Positions 17,427 through 25,802 of a DNA stretch of 64,000 nucleotides are shown here, piece after piece (within the stretch, counting starts at the first letter, position 1; each line of letters opens with the position of its first letter). Below the pieces are notes generated by a model that was given only the letters and a program-made list of their open reading frames with translations, did no database searches and was not told the origin of the DNA. Both the position numbers and the translations under genes were made by a program. This stretch comes from Proteus mirabilis ATCC 29906 (GTDB lineage: Bacteria; Pseudomonadota; Gammaproteobacteria; Enterobacterales; Enterobacteriaceae), in NCBI RefSeq assembly GCF_000160755.1, contig NZ_GG668581.1, forward strand, positions 80,283 through 144,282, read 5' to 3'.

Positions 17427-17993
17427 TTATTCGTATTGGACAGCAAAGGTTGCGTTCGCGTTTGCGATACCAGGTTCAGTTGCACCTAAAGCATAATATC
17501 TTGCTTGGAATGGAATAATATTTTTTCCATCATGTAATTTAGTTGCATTACCGAATCCAGCGCCGTCAAAAGACATTGGTGCACTCTTACTATCTAAAAT
17601 TTGAATACCGACATTTTTAGCACCACCAGCAGAAGAAGAAGATACTGCTAATACGTCATCTTGTCCTGCAGCAGAAACCCCTGTAAAAGCAACTTTTGCA
17701 GTACTAGCTACTTTAGAGTCACAATCATTTAATTGGATAGTAAAATTAGTATTTTCGCTAAAATCACCAGCTTTCGCTAATTTTGCAGTTCTCACTTGAC
17801 CTAATTTAACTATTTGGCCATCAGATGAAGAGTCAACAGCACATGCTGCATTTACTAATTCACCTTTAAAAAATATTTCGCCACCATTCACGGTTACAGG
17901 TCCATTTCCTACAGGATCTTCAGCTGAAACAGCAAAAACAGAACCTACAGATAATGCAGAGATCACAAAAAGTTTCAAATAATTAAGTTTCAT
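17427..17993 (-). CDS. fimA: Type 1-like major fimbrial subunit FimA
   Basis: A 188-residue major pilin. The signal peptide is MKLNYLKLFVISALSVGSVFAVSA. Mature features include VNGGEIFFKGELVNAACAVD and LNDCDSKVAS, with the disulfide pair Cys51 and Cys91. PFQARYYALG precedes the final strand, ATFAVQYE. This tracks E. coli FimA closely. First gene of a six-gene operon (fimACDFGH); there is no fimI homologue between fimA and fimC. Confidence 0.92.
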   Translation of the reverse strand: MKLNYLKLFVISALSVGSVFAVSAEDPVGNGPVTVNGGEIFFKGELVNAACAVDSSSDGQIVKLGQVRTAKLAKAGDFSENTNFTIQLNDCDSKVASTAKVAFTGVSAAGQDDVLAVSSSSAGGAKNVGIQILDSKSAPMSFDGAGFGNATKLHDGKNIIPFQARYYALGATEPGIANANATFAVQYE

Positions 17994-18510
17994 ATAAATT
18001 ACCTTAATTCCTAGAAAATAATAAACACATTTAATTACGATTTTTCATAGACTTTTATCTTATTTAGATAATAAGATAAACGTTACTAAGAAATTAAATT
18101 GACATCAATATAATAATACTTAATTAAAATTTAACAATTAATTTTTTAAAATTTTTATTCTTACTTTAATTGAATGTTTTATTTTGATTATTTTATTTAG
18201 CCCTTCTAAATTAAATTTATTACAATAAGATTGGTTTATTTTAATTAAGTGTCATTACTAGTTTTTATATAATTATTTGTTTTTTATGTTTATATAAAAA
18301 GTAATCAATTTATTTTTTATATATTAAGATAAGGAAAAGCACTTAAAATAGTTCACATCAATTATTATAGCAATAACATTAATTATTTAAGCTTATTAAA
18401 AACATTATTATTATTAAGATAATATCTTTAGATAGAGATTGCATAAAAGTAAAATAATTTAAACAAATTTTTGTTATTAATAGACTATTATAGAAAATTT
18501 ACACTAAAAT
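17994..18510. other. AT-rich non-coding region upstream of fimA
   Basis: About 520 bp of very AT-rich DNA with no credible ORF on either strand. It must hold the fimA promoter, and its composition is typical of H-NS-bound fimbrial control regions. A 10-bp inverted repeat (TTTATCTTAT at 18054-18063 with ATAAGATAAA at 18071-18080) lies in the probable fimA leader. I found no pair of long inverted repeats resembling the fimS invertible switch, and no recombinase gene nearby. Confidence 0.5.
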
Positions 18511-18544
18511 AAAAAAGACGGGATAACTTTTCAGTAATCCCGTC
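18511..18544 (-). terminator. Rho-independent terminator of the HlyD/ABC-2 operon
   Basis: An 11-bp stem (18517-18527 with 18534-18544, one mismatch) is followed on the minus strand by TTTTTT (18511-18516). It lies 29 bp after the last permease stop. Confidence 0.88.
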
Positions 18545-18573
18545 CTATTTACCTAGCATATTACAGATATTAT

Positions 18574-19740
18574 TTACTTTGAACGGTGGTAATGTCTCGC
18601 CCAATGCTTAAATTGATGAGTAATTTTCCTTAACTCACCATTGCGCAACATCCCCACTAACACCCCCAAAATGGTATATATCACGCCTAAAACCAGCATC
18701 ATCACGATATCCCCTAGGATGCTTTGGAATGATAATCCCATCTGGTTAATTCCGGCCATAGCATTTACAGCCCATGTAGAAGGTAATGCAGAGGATATTG
18801 CCAATACCCAATCCGGCATAGCTTGTAATGGCCAAATAGTTCCCGAAATATAGAATACTGGTGTCGTCACAAATGCCAATGTTAAGTAAATCATCTCAAC
18901 ACTGCGCAAGCATTCGGTGATCAACTTACCTAATCCTAATACCGCTAATAAGAATGGGAAGGTCAACATCCAAATTTGATAAAGTGGTGCTTCTTGACGA
19001 TAGCCTAATACCCACGGCCATAGTGCAAAGAACACCGAAGATAAAAAGAGCCAAATCGGTATAAGTGCAGATAGCGCGCCTAAATATACCGCTAACGGAG
19101 GCTTCCCTTTTGGCGTTCCTCTGACGGCGATACTCACTCGTACACAAGCAATTAATAATGAGTGTTGCAATAACATCACTAACAAGCCTGGGAAAATAAT
19201 GGCGGCAAAACTGACCCCAGGGTTATACATGGCGATAGTTTCACTTTGGATCGGTTTTAATAATATTTTTGACTGTGTCGCACTAAAACCCGCATTTTGT
19301 AAGATACGGCCGTTATAGTTATCTAATAATTGCTGATACGCCTGCATTAATTCTTGCTGAATTTGTCCACTAGCAAGGCGGTTGGTCGCATCTCCATACA
19401 CAGGAACGGTAACATTTTTGCCATTAAGCAGTTTTTTTTCAAAATCTGTTGGAATGATAATAATGGCAAACAGTTCACGCATTATCATGTCATGACGAGC
19501 TTCATCTAAATTATCATATCCCTTTAAGCTTAATTTAGGTGTGGCATCTAATGAGCGGATAAGGGCATAACTGGCGGGGCTATGATCTTGATTGATCACC
19601 GCCACAGGCAGATCCCACAATACAGGTTTAGCGTAGACTAAACTCATAATGCAAAGAGAAACCAATAATAACATCCACATCGGTTTTTCTAACATGCCTA
19701 ATAAAACACGCTTAAATGTTTGGAAATACATCTGCATCAT
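18574..19740 (-). CDS. ABC-2 type permease (YhhJ-like), second subunit
   Basis: A 388-residue membrane protein with an N-terminal transmembrane helix (about 18-37), a large extracytoplasmic loop (about 45-170, with VINQDHSPASYALIRSLDATP) and a C-terminal bundle of about five helices. This is the ABC2_membrane_3 layout seen in E. coli YhhJ and YbhS/YbhR. It overlaps the preceding permease by 4 bp (19737-19740), so the two are probably co-translated as a heterodimer. Likely exports drugs or lipophilic compounds with the HlyD adaptor. No ATPase gene is adjacent. Confidence 0.82.
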   Translation of the reverse strand: MMQMYFQTFKRVLLGMLEKPMWMLLLVSLCIMSLVYAKPVLWDLPVAVINQDHSPASYALIRSLDATPKLSLKGYDNLDEARHDMIMRELFAIIIIPTDFEKKLLNGKNVTVPVYGDATNRLASGQIQQELMQAYQQLLDNYNGRILQNAGFSATQSKILLKPIQSETIAMYNPGVSFAAIIFPGLLVMLLQHSLLIACVRVSIAVRGTPKGKPPLAVYLGALSALIPIWLFLSSVFFALWPWVLGYRQEAPLYQIWMLTFPFLLAVLGLGKLITECLRSVEMIYLTLAFVTTPVFYISGTIWPLQAMPDWVLAISSALPSTWAVNAMAGINQMGLSFQSILGDIVMMLVLGVIYTILGVLVGMLRNGELRKITHQFKHWARHYHRSK

Positions 19741-20882
19741 ACGACACCTACCTGTAATTCCAATCTTTTAAAGATGCGTTTGCGAACTAAAAGCGCAATC
19801 GCAAAAGGATAAATCAACAAAAGCGTGCACACATAAAGAATACCTTGTAACGAAACTTCCCTTAAGAAGATATCAAACATAGCATTTAAGGCGTGCGTTA
19901 ACGGCTCTAGATTAGAAATGATTCGAGCAGGTAATATCATCGACAGTTCAGGCACCGCCATCCCTGAAAAAGCTAAGGCGATACTCACTAGCATACCTAT
20001 CATACTGTATGCGGTTATCGCACTATTGGTAAATGTAAACAACAGCAACCCAATACTTTGTGCCGCGATGATATAAAAGAACCCCACCAATATCATATAA
20101 AGCGGATTACCATTGACTTTTGCCCCTGAAAAATGCACTAACGCCGCTAATTCAACCATTAATAATGTTAAGAAAAACAGCGTATAAGGTGCTAATTTAC
20201 CTATTAGGGCAAAAGTGAAAGGTTTTAAGTTTAATAGCATATTACCCCGTGATAAGGAGTAAATCGTGCAGGTGACAACAAAGAGTTGCAGCATATGAAT
20301 GGTTGCAGCAAATTGTTGATAGTAGATATAACTACCACTAGCATTAAACAGGCTGTCATAAGAGAGTGTTACTTTGGCTAAAGGCGGCACTGGCTTATTC
20401 ATCTCTTGCGCTAAAACAGTGCGATATTGAGCATTAAGCTCGGCAATTAACCCGCTAAAATCCTGTATAGCATAGCTACCCGCAGCATAATACAACCCAT
20501 TGTAATACATTCGGGTTGTCGGCTGTTTGCCTGCTAATACATCTTTTTCAAAATGGCGGGGGATCATTAAAATAGCGTAATCTTTTGCACTTCCTAACTG
20601 CTCTAAGGCGGTTCGCGGATTTGTATCTAGCGCACTTAATTTTGCATGAGAGCCTGCATTTAAATCTCGGATCAACGTTTTTGATAGTGGACTATTATCA
20701 TTATTGATAACGGAAACTGGCAAGTTCAGCAAAGTACCTTCTGAAAAGTTAGCACTAATTAATGTGAATAACATTAATGGAAACAGCCAGCTTAGCCAGT
20801 GGAACACTGGACTTCGCACTGCCATATGGGTTTCTCGTGAGAATGCGCTATTAAAACCACGCCAAGCTGCCTTTACTCTCAT
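19737..20882 (-). CDS. ABC-2 type permease, first subunit
   Basis: A 381-residue paralogue of its neighbour with the same plan: first helix about 29-48, extracytoplasmic loop with VINNDNSPLSKTLIRDLNAG, then five or more C-terminal helices and a basic C-terminus. The shared (I/V)IN.D.SP motif in both loops marks them as a related pair. Lies 9 bp after the HlyD gene. Confidence 0.82.
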   Translation of the reverse strand: MRVKAAWRGFNSAFSRETHMAVRSPVFHWLSWLFPLMLFTLISANFSEGTLLNLPVSVINNDNSPLSKTLIRDLNAGSHAKLSALDTNPRTALEQLGSAKDYAILMIPRHFEKDVLAGKQPTTRMYYNGLYYAAGSYAIQDFSGLIAELNAQYRTVLAQEMNKPVPPLAKVTLSYDSLFNASGSYIYYQQFAATIHMLQLFVVTCTIYSLSRGNMLLNLKPFTFALIGKLAPYTLFFLTLLMVELAALVHFSGAKVNGNPLYMILVGFFYIIAAQSIGLLLFTFTNSAITAYSMIGMLVSIALAFSGMAVPELSMILPARIISNLEPLTHALNAMFDIFLREVSLQGILYVCTLLLIYPFAIALLVRKRIFKRLELQVGVV

Positions 20883-20891
20883 TATTCGCCC

Positions 20892-21863
20892 TTACTTATC
20901 CCAACGCCATAATGCGCTCATACCAGGACGTAGTCCTTCAATTTGTGCCGTTGGATACAGTCGAACTTCAAAGGTTTTTAAGTCGAAATCTCCTGTTGCA
21001 CGCGTCGCTCTTTTCGTTGCGTAATCTCCCATAGGAGCAATATAGCGAACTTCTGCTTCCACTTCTTTATTGCCTAACGCAGGAACAGTGATTGTGATGC
21101 GATCGCCTTTGCGGATATCGGCTAAAATATCTTCACGCAAGTTATATACAAAATAGGCTTCAGGGAGACGAATTAACGTAGCTAATGGGCTATTGGCATT
21201 AAAAAGCTCACCCACTTCCGCAGGAATAGGCCCCACTTCGCCGTCAACCGGAGCTTTTACCTGTAAATCTTGTTGCTGAACTTTCAGCTCAATTAATTGC
21301 TGCTCTGCTTGTTGTAGTGCGGCTCGGTATTTCTCACGTAATTCAATACGATCACCGTTTTTCGCTTCATCTAATTCAGCTTGAGCGGCTTTGGCTTGCT
21401 GCACGGCAACATCTCGACGACTACGAGCACTATCAAGCTCATTGGCAGAGACATAACCTTTATTGGCGACCGCACTAAGACGTTGGTAATCTTTCGTTGC
21501 ATTGGTGGCTTGTGCTTGCGCCTGAGATAAGATCGCTTGTAAATTGCGAATGCTTTCTTCTCTTGTACCGTGAATAGAGAGATCTAATTGCGCTTGAGCT
21601 TGGGCTTTTGCCGCTTCCAGTGCAGCCACTTGAGCATTGAGTTCTGGGCTATCTAAGGTGATCATCAATTGCCCCGCTTTAACATCATCACCCCGCTCAA
21701 TATGACGCTCTATAACACGTCCTTTGGCTTTAGAGGCCACAATAACTTCAGGTGCATCCACTTCACCTTGCAGTAATAAATATTGATTATGCGCGCGGAA
21801 AAGAACGGCTAATGCAATAAGTATTAGCATTAATAAAATAAGATAGATGGCTCTTTTTTTCAT
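20892..21863 (-). CDS. HlyD-family periplasmic adaptor (YhiI/YbhG-like)
   Basis: A 323-residue membrane-fusion protein. An N-terminal anchor helix (about 5-24) is followed by a biotinyl-lipoyl half (VIVASKAKGRVIERHIERGDDVKAG), a long Ala/Gln-rich coiled-coil hairpin (about 75-205) and the returning lipoyl and beta-barrel part (KAPVDGEVGPIPAEVGE...). It would bridge inner-membrane permeases to an outer-membrane channel such as TolC. First gene of the three-gene operon, divergent from btsS. Confidence 0.85.
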   Translation of the reverse strand: MKKRAIYLILLMLILIALAVLFRAHNQYLLLQGEVDAPEVIVASKAKGRVIERHIERGDDVKAGQLMITLDSPELNAQVAALEAAKAQAQAQLDLSIHGTREESIRNLQAILSQAQAQATNATKDYQRLSAVANKGYVSANELDSARSRRDVAVQQAKAAQAELDEAKNGDRIELREKYRAALQQAEQQLIELKVQQQDLQVKAPVDGEVGPIPAEVGELFNANSPLATLIRLPEAYFVYNLREDILADIRKGDRITITVPALGNKEVEAEVRYIAPMGDYATKRATRATGDFDLKTFEVRLYPTAQIEGLRPGMSALWRWDK

Positions 21864-21947
21864 ATAACGATTAGACCTTAATAGTGAAGTAGAACACTCA
21901 CTGATAGCGTTATCTTACACAATAACTGGCTATTTCTTTAAGAATTT

Positions 21948-21963
21948 TGTGCGCTAGATCACT
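21948..21963. promoter_or_regulatory. Possible CRP site between the HlyD operon and btsS
   Basis: TGTGCgctagaTCACT matches the CRP consensus TGTGA-6-TCACA at 8 of 10 core positions. It lies in a 235-bp divergent promoter region. Weak evidence by eye. Confidence 0.3.
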
Positions 21964-22098
21964 GACTCAGAGGAAGATTTTCTTTGATAGTGCGATTAAG
22001 TTATTCTTATACCAAATTTTATTACTCCATGAATAGCCTCATTTTATCTACGTTTTTTTAATTTATTAAATAAACACAGAAAGTGGTACACACAACTT

Positions 22099-23802
22099 AT
22101 GTACGAATTTGATTTAATTTTGCTGTTATTACAGCAAATGTGCGTTTATCTCATTATTGCGTGGTTTCTCAGCAAAACGCCGCTATTTACGCCTCTTTTA
22201 CAAGTGACTATCAAACTTCCACATAAATTAATGTGCTATGTGATTTTCTCCATTTTCTGCATTATGGGCACCTATTTTGGATTGCATATTAATGACTCTA
22301 TTGCTAATACCCGTGCTATTGGCTCCGTATTAGGCGGATTATTAGGTGGACCGTATGTAGGCTTTCTCGTTGGCTTCACGGGTGGCTTACACCGCTATTC
22401 CCTCGGCGGGATGACAGCGTTAAGTTGTATGGTATCCACTATCGCAGAAGGATTAATTGGTGGATTAGTTCATCGTTATTATGTAAAACATGGACAAATG
22501 CACCGCATATTTAATCCTTGGACAGCGGCTACCGTCACCTTTTTTGCCGAAATAATACAGATGAGTATTATTTTATTACTCGCTCGTCCTTTTGATGAAG
22601 CACTTTCTTTAGTAAAAAATATTGCCGCTCCTATGATTGTAGCAAATACAATAGGTGCTGCGATGTTTATTAGGATATTACAAGATAGACGTGCCATTTT
22701 TGAAAAATATACTAGTGCTTTCTCCGCTCAAGCATTAAAAATTGCGGTTTGCACTGAAGGTATTTTACGTAAAGGCTTTAACCAAGATAATAGTACTCGT
22801 GTTGCAAAAGTTATCTACCAAGAATTAAAAGTCAGTGCTGTCGCCATTACGGATAGAGATAAACTACTCGCTTTTATTGGTATTGGCGCTGATCATCATT
22901 TGCCAGGTACACCGATTTCCTCAGAACAATCTAAACAAGCCATTAATAATAACGAAGTCGTGTATGCGGACGGCAATGAGACACCTTATCGATGTACCCT
23001 TTCTCCACATTGTAAATTAGGCTCGACACTGGTTATTCCTTTACGAGGAGAAAATAATCGCGTTATTGGCACCATAAAGCTCTATGAAGCAAAGAATCGC
23101 TTATTTAGCTCCATTAATAGAACCTTAGGAGAAGGGATCGCCAGTCTATTATCAGCACAAATTCTTGCCGGACAATACGAAAGAAATAAACAATCACTAT
23201 TAGAATCAGAAATTAAATTACTACACGCACAAGTCAATCCCCACTTTTTATTTAATGCATTAAATACATTACAAGCCGTTATTCGTCGTGATAGTGATCA
23301 AGCAAAACAGTTAGTGCAATTTCTGTCGGCTTTTTTCCGTAAGAATTTAAAAAGACCCGAAGCGATAGTGACACTCAGTGATGAAATTGAACACGTCACG
23401 GCTTATTTACAAATTGAAAAAGCGCGCTTTCAAGAAAGTTTACAGATAGATATTCAGATACCTGAACATTTAGCCACTGCGCGCCTTCCTGCATTTTCGC
23501 TTCAGCCTATGGTTGAGAATGCAATTAAACATGGAACATCACAGTTATTAGGCATCGGAAAGATTACAATTAGAGCGCATCAAGAAGACCACTTAATAGT
23601 GATCGAAATTAGTGATAATGCAGGGCTTTATCATTCGCAAGGCGCATCACATCAGCTCGGTTTAGGAATGAGACTTGTCGATAAGCGGATTAAATTACGC
23701 TATGGTGATCTATATGGTGTACTTGTGGAGTGTCAGCCTGATAACTATACCAAAATAAAAATCTGTTTACCCTTAGAAAAAAATATGGATAACGCAGCAT
23801 AA
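22099..23802 (+). CDS. btsS: BtsS-like LytS-family sensor histidine kinase
   Basis: A 567-residue sensor close to E. coli BtsS/YehU, a high-affinity pyruvate sensor. The N-terminal 5TMR-LYT membrane domain spans about 5-200 and contains [22 protein letters not shown]-like domain follows (about 215-350), then the His_kinase domain with phospho-acceptor His382 in [11 protein letters not shown], and a HATPase domain (VENAIKHG near 474; LGMRLVDKR near 525). The response-regulator gene follows after 2 bp. The cognate transporter gene btsT is not in this window. It could alternatively act like paralogue YpdA. Confidence 0.87.
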   Translation: MYEFDLILLLLQQMCVYLIIAWFLSKTPLFTPLLQVTIKLPHKLMCYVIFSIFCIMGTYFGLHINDSIANTRAIGSVLGGLLGGPYVGFLVGFTGGLHRYSLGGMTALSCMVSTIAEGLIGGLVHRYYVKHGQMHRIFNPWTAATVTFFAEIIQMSIILLLARPFDEALSLVKNIAAPMIVANTIGAAMFIRILQDRRAIFEKYTSAFSAQALKIAVCTEGILRKGFNQDNSTRVAKVIYQELKVSAVAITDRDKLLAFIGIGADHHLPGTPISSEQSKQAINNNEVVYADGNETPYRCTLSPHCKLGSTLVIPLRGENNRVIGTIKLYEAKNRLFSSINRTLGEGIASLLSAQILAGQYERNKQSLLESEIKLLHAQVNPHFLFNALNTLQAVIRRDSDQAKQLVQFLSAFFRKNLKRPEAIVTLSDEIEHVTAYLQIEKARFQESLQIDIQIPEHLATARLPAFSLQPMVENAIKHGTSQLLGIGKITIRAHQEDHLIVIEISDNAGLYHSQGASHQLGLGMRLVDKRIKLRYGDLYGVLVECQPDNYTKIKICLPLEKNMDNAA

Positions 23803-23804
23803 CA

Positions 23805-24521
23805 ATGAATATATTAATCGTTGATGATGAGCCGCTTGCTCGTGAAAATTTACGTTGTTTACTCGAAGAAGAAAAAGATATTCATATTATTGGTGAATGC
23901 AGTAATGCTATTGAGGCGATAGGAGAAATACATCGTAAAAAACCTGATGTGGTTTTTCTTGATATTCAAATGCCACGTATTACTGGCTTAGAAATGGTCT
24001 CAATGCTTGATCCTGAACATCGCCCTTATATTGTCTTTTTAACCGCATTTGAAGAATATGCTATTCAAGCATTCGAAGAGCACGCTTTTGATTATTTGCT
24101 CAAACCATTAGAGCAAGAGCGTTTAGCCAAAACATTAAGTCGTTTACGCCAAGGCAATAAACAAAATATTGATTTATTATCACCACCAGAAGAACGCTTA
24201 AAGTGCATTCCTTGTACTGGGCATAGCCGTATTTGGCTAATGCCAATCGATGAAGCCGTGTTTGCTACATCACGATTAAGCGGTGTCTATGTCACCAATA
24301 ATCAAGGGCAAGAAGGTTTTACTGAGCTTACATTACGTACTTTAGAAACACGCACTCCGCTGGTACGTTGCCATCGTCAATATTTAGTGAATATGGATTA
24401 TGTCAATGAAATTGTTTTTGGTGATAATGGACAAGCAGAACTTATTTTACATAATAATAAACAAATTCCGGTCAGTCGACGTTACCTTAAACCCTTAAAA
24501 GAAGCGATTGGCTTAATTTAA
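23805..24521 (+). CDS. btsR: BtsR-like LytTR response regulator
   Basis: A 238-residue response regulator. The receiver domain has acidic residues Asp7/Asp8, phospho-acceptor Asp53 (FLDIQMPR) and Lys in the [10 protein letters not shown] segment. The C-terminal LytTR DNA-binding domain (about 135-238) contains RCHRQYLVN and the final [12 protein letters not shown]. It should be phosphorylated by BtsS and activate a carbon-source transporter gene. Codons about 96-162 are duplicated in a degenerate copy at 25601-25800. Confidence 0.88.
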   Translation: MNILIVDDEPLARENLRCLLEEEKDIHIIGECSNAIEAIGEIHRKKPDVVFLDIQMPRITGLEMVSMLDPEHRPYIVFLTAFEEYAIQAFEEHAFDYLLKPLEQERLAKTLSRLRQGNKQNIDLLSPPEERLKCIPCTGHSRIWLMPIDEAVFATSRLSGVYVTNNQGQEGFTELTLRTLETRTPLVRCHRQYLVNMDYVNEIVFGDNGQAELILHNNKQIPVSRRYLKPLKEAIGLI

Positions 24522-24543
24522 TCAGTAAAAAGGAATAAGCTTG

Positions 24544-24918
24544 ATGGAACCCATTTATATTAAAGTTTATATTAATCGCATCGAAGTTCGTGATCTTCAC
24601 ACCAAAAAAGAATTTTCTGTAGAACGTCATTTTACTCATAGTCGAATGTTAATTGGCGATTTTTACCCTGCTATTGAAGCGATACGAACAGCACTTACTC
24701 AAATAGGTATTAACCCATTATCCTTTTTTTGTCGAAAAAGAAATGTGGTAATTCATCCTTTAGAACGTACCGAAGATGGATTATCCCAAGTAGAAATTCG
24801 ATTATTCAATGAAGTCATTGCCGGTGGGTTGAATAACAAATACAAAAAAATCGTTATTAGTGCAAAACTCACACCACTTATGGATGCAGAGGTGATTGAA
24901 TTAATCAATAAATCATAA
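24544..24918 (+). CDS. Small conserved hypothetical (possible MreB/actin-subdomain-like)
   Basis: A 124-residue soluble protein. AAGGA lies 9-10 bp before ATG 24544, which is preferred over the TTG one codon earlier. It starts 22 bp after btsR, so it is probably co-transcribed with the sensor pair. The N-terminus is beta-strand-like (PIYIKVYINRIEVRD), and a later segment (VVIHPLERTEDGLSQVEIRLFNEVIAGG) recalls the MreB strand-helix region around its VPxxAT...ERRAIRE motif. Short proteins of this kind are sometimes labelled rod-shape-determining; that label is unproven here. The C-terminus ends in an acidic helix. Function unknown. Confidence 0.55.
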   Translation: MEPIYIKVYINRIEVRDLHTKKEFSVERHFTHSRMLIGDFYPAIEAIRTALTQIGINPLSFFCRKRNVVIHPLERTEDGLSQVEIRLFNEVIAGGLNNKYKKIVISAKLTPLMDAEVIELINKS

Positions 24919-24945
24919 CCCTACATAAAATCAGTATTTAACCAT

Positions 24946-25424
24946 TTACAAATAAGTGTCTAAATACTTATTAAAAACCTGCTGATATTGTTTTCTAGAA
25001 AATATAAATTGTTTAATAGGTGTTATTCCATGCTTATCCAAATCTAAAGCCTCCTCTCTATCTAATCCATCCTTATATGCAATATTATTCCATTTCACCT
25101 AATGTTCTGTAATATCTAAAGTACAAGAAATCACAGAACAATAATCACTACCACAATGGCAACGATAAAGCACTAATCGATTATTCTCTAATTGACTATA
25201 AACAGGTTTAATACCTAAATATTGTTCGGCTTTACTGTAAATTATTTTATTACGATTGTAATTAGGAAAGTTATCTTTATCAACAATAAAAATATCAAAA
25301 TCAAAATCTAAAAACCGCCAATCCGTTTGCCGATCAAACCCCAACCATTTGTCTAATCCCTTACCATCAATATAGAAATTAATGCACTCTTGGAATATGC
25401 CAATAAAATGTACCCAATTGAGTA
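24946..25424 (-). pseudogene. Decayed gene remnant with internal TAG and missing N-terminus
   Basis: One reading frame on the minus strand runs from about 25424 to a TAA at 24946. It is broken only by a TAG at 25099-25101. Before the stop it contains RCHCGSDYCSVISCTLDI, and after it VKWNNIAYKDGL and a further 40 residues. This matches a family shape (CxCG...CG..S, then VxW..I) that I recall from small uncharacterised or immunity-like proteins. A TAA lies just upstream of the frame with no start codon, so the N-terminus is missing. Likely a dead gene; the family is not identified with certainty. Confidence 0.6.
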
Positions 25425-25446
25425 ATTATTTATTTCTACTTTATAT

Positions 25447-25600
25447 AGAAAAAACCAGCCAATTTTTGTTGACTGGTTTTTCAATTTATATCATCAACTC
25501 AATTGAATACTGAGTGAATTATATTCTTATTGATTATGAGTGCTACTACGGCGACGTGGTACATTTTCGTTATTACCGCCCTCGCTCACCATTTACCTGA
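25447..25600 (-). repeat. Degenerate copy of the deaD 3-prime end and its terminator
   Basis: Bases 25530-25579 match 29460-29509 with two differences and encode the last 16 codons of DeaD in the same orientation (ending RRRSSTHNQ). The following hairpin (AAAAACCAG...CTGGTTTTT, about 25449-25481) is a diverged copy of the deaD terminator at 29390-29420. Upstream, similarity to deaD continues with a deletion to about 25600. Confidence 0.8.
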
Positions 25601-25800
25601 ACAATTTGCTTAATCCATTAGAGCAAGAGCGTTTAGCCAAAACATTAAGTCGTTTACGCCAAGGCAATAAACAAAATATTGATTTATTATCGCCACCAGA
25701 AGAACGCTTAAAGTGCATTCCTTGTACTAGGTATAGCCGTATTTAGCTAATGCCAATCGATGAAGCGGTGTTTGCTAGATCACAATTAAGCGGTGTCTAT
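25601..25800 (+). pseudogene. Internal fragment of btsR (partial duplicate)
   Basis: About 190-200 bp nearly identical (roughly 95%) to 24091-24290 in btsR. About nine substitutions include one turning TGG to TAG (25743-25745), and there is no start. It begins where the deaD copy ends and stops abruptly 2 bp before the stop codon of the MFS gene. Non-functional relic marking a rearrangement joint. Confidence 0.85.
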
Positions 25801-25802
25801 TT

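Noticed and set aside
17994-18510. Possible fimS-type invertible element upstream of fimA
   Set aside because: Only a short 10-bp inverted repeat with a 7-nt loop was found. No long-distance inverted repeats or recombinase gene.
25540-25746. 68-codon plus-strand ORF containing a BtsR-like segment
   Set aside because: It spans the joint between the deaD copy and the btsR fragment and ends at a TAG replacing a Trp codon. It is a relic, not a gene.
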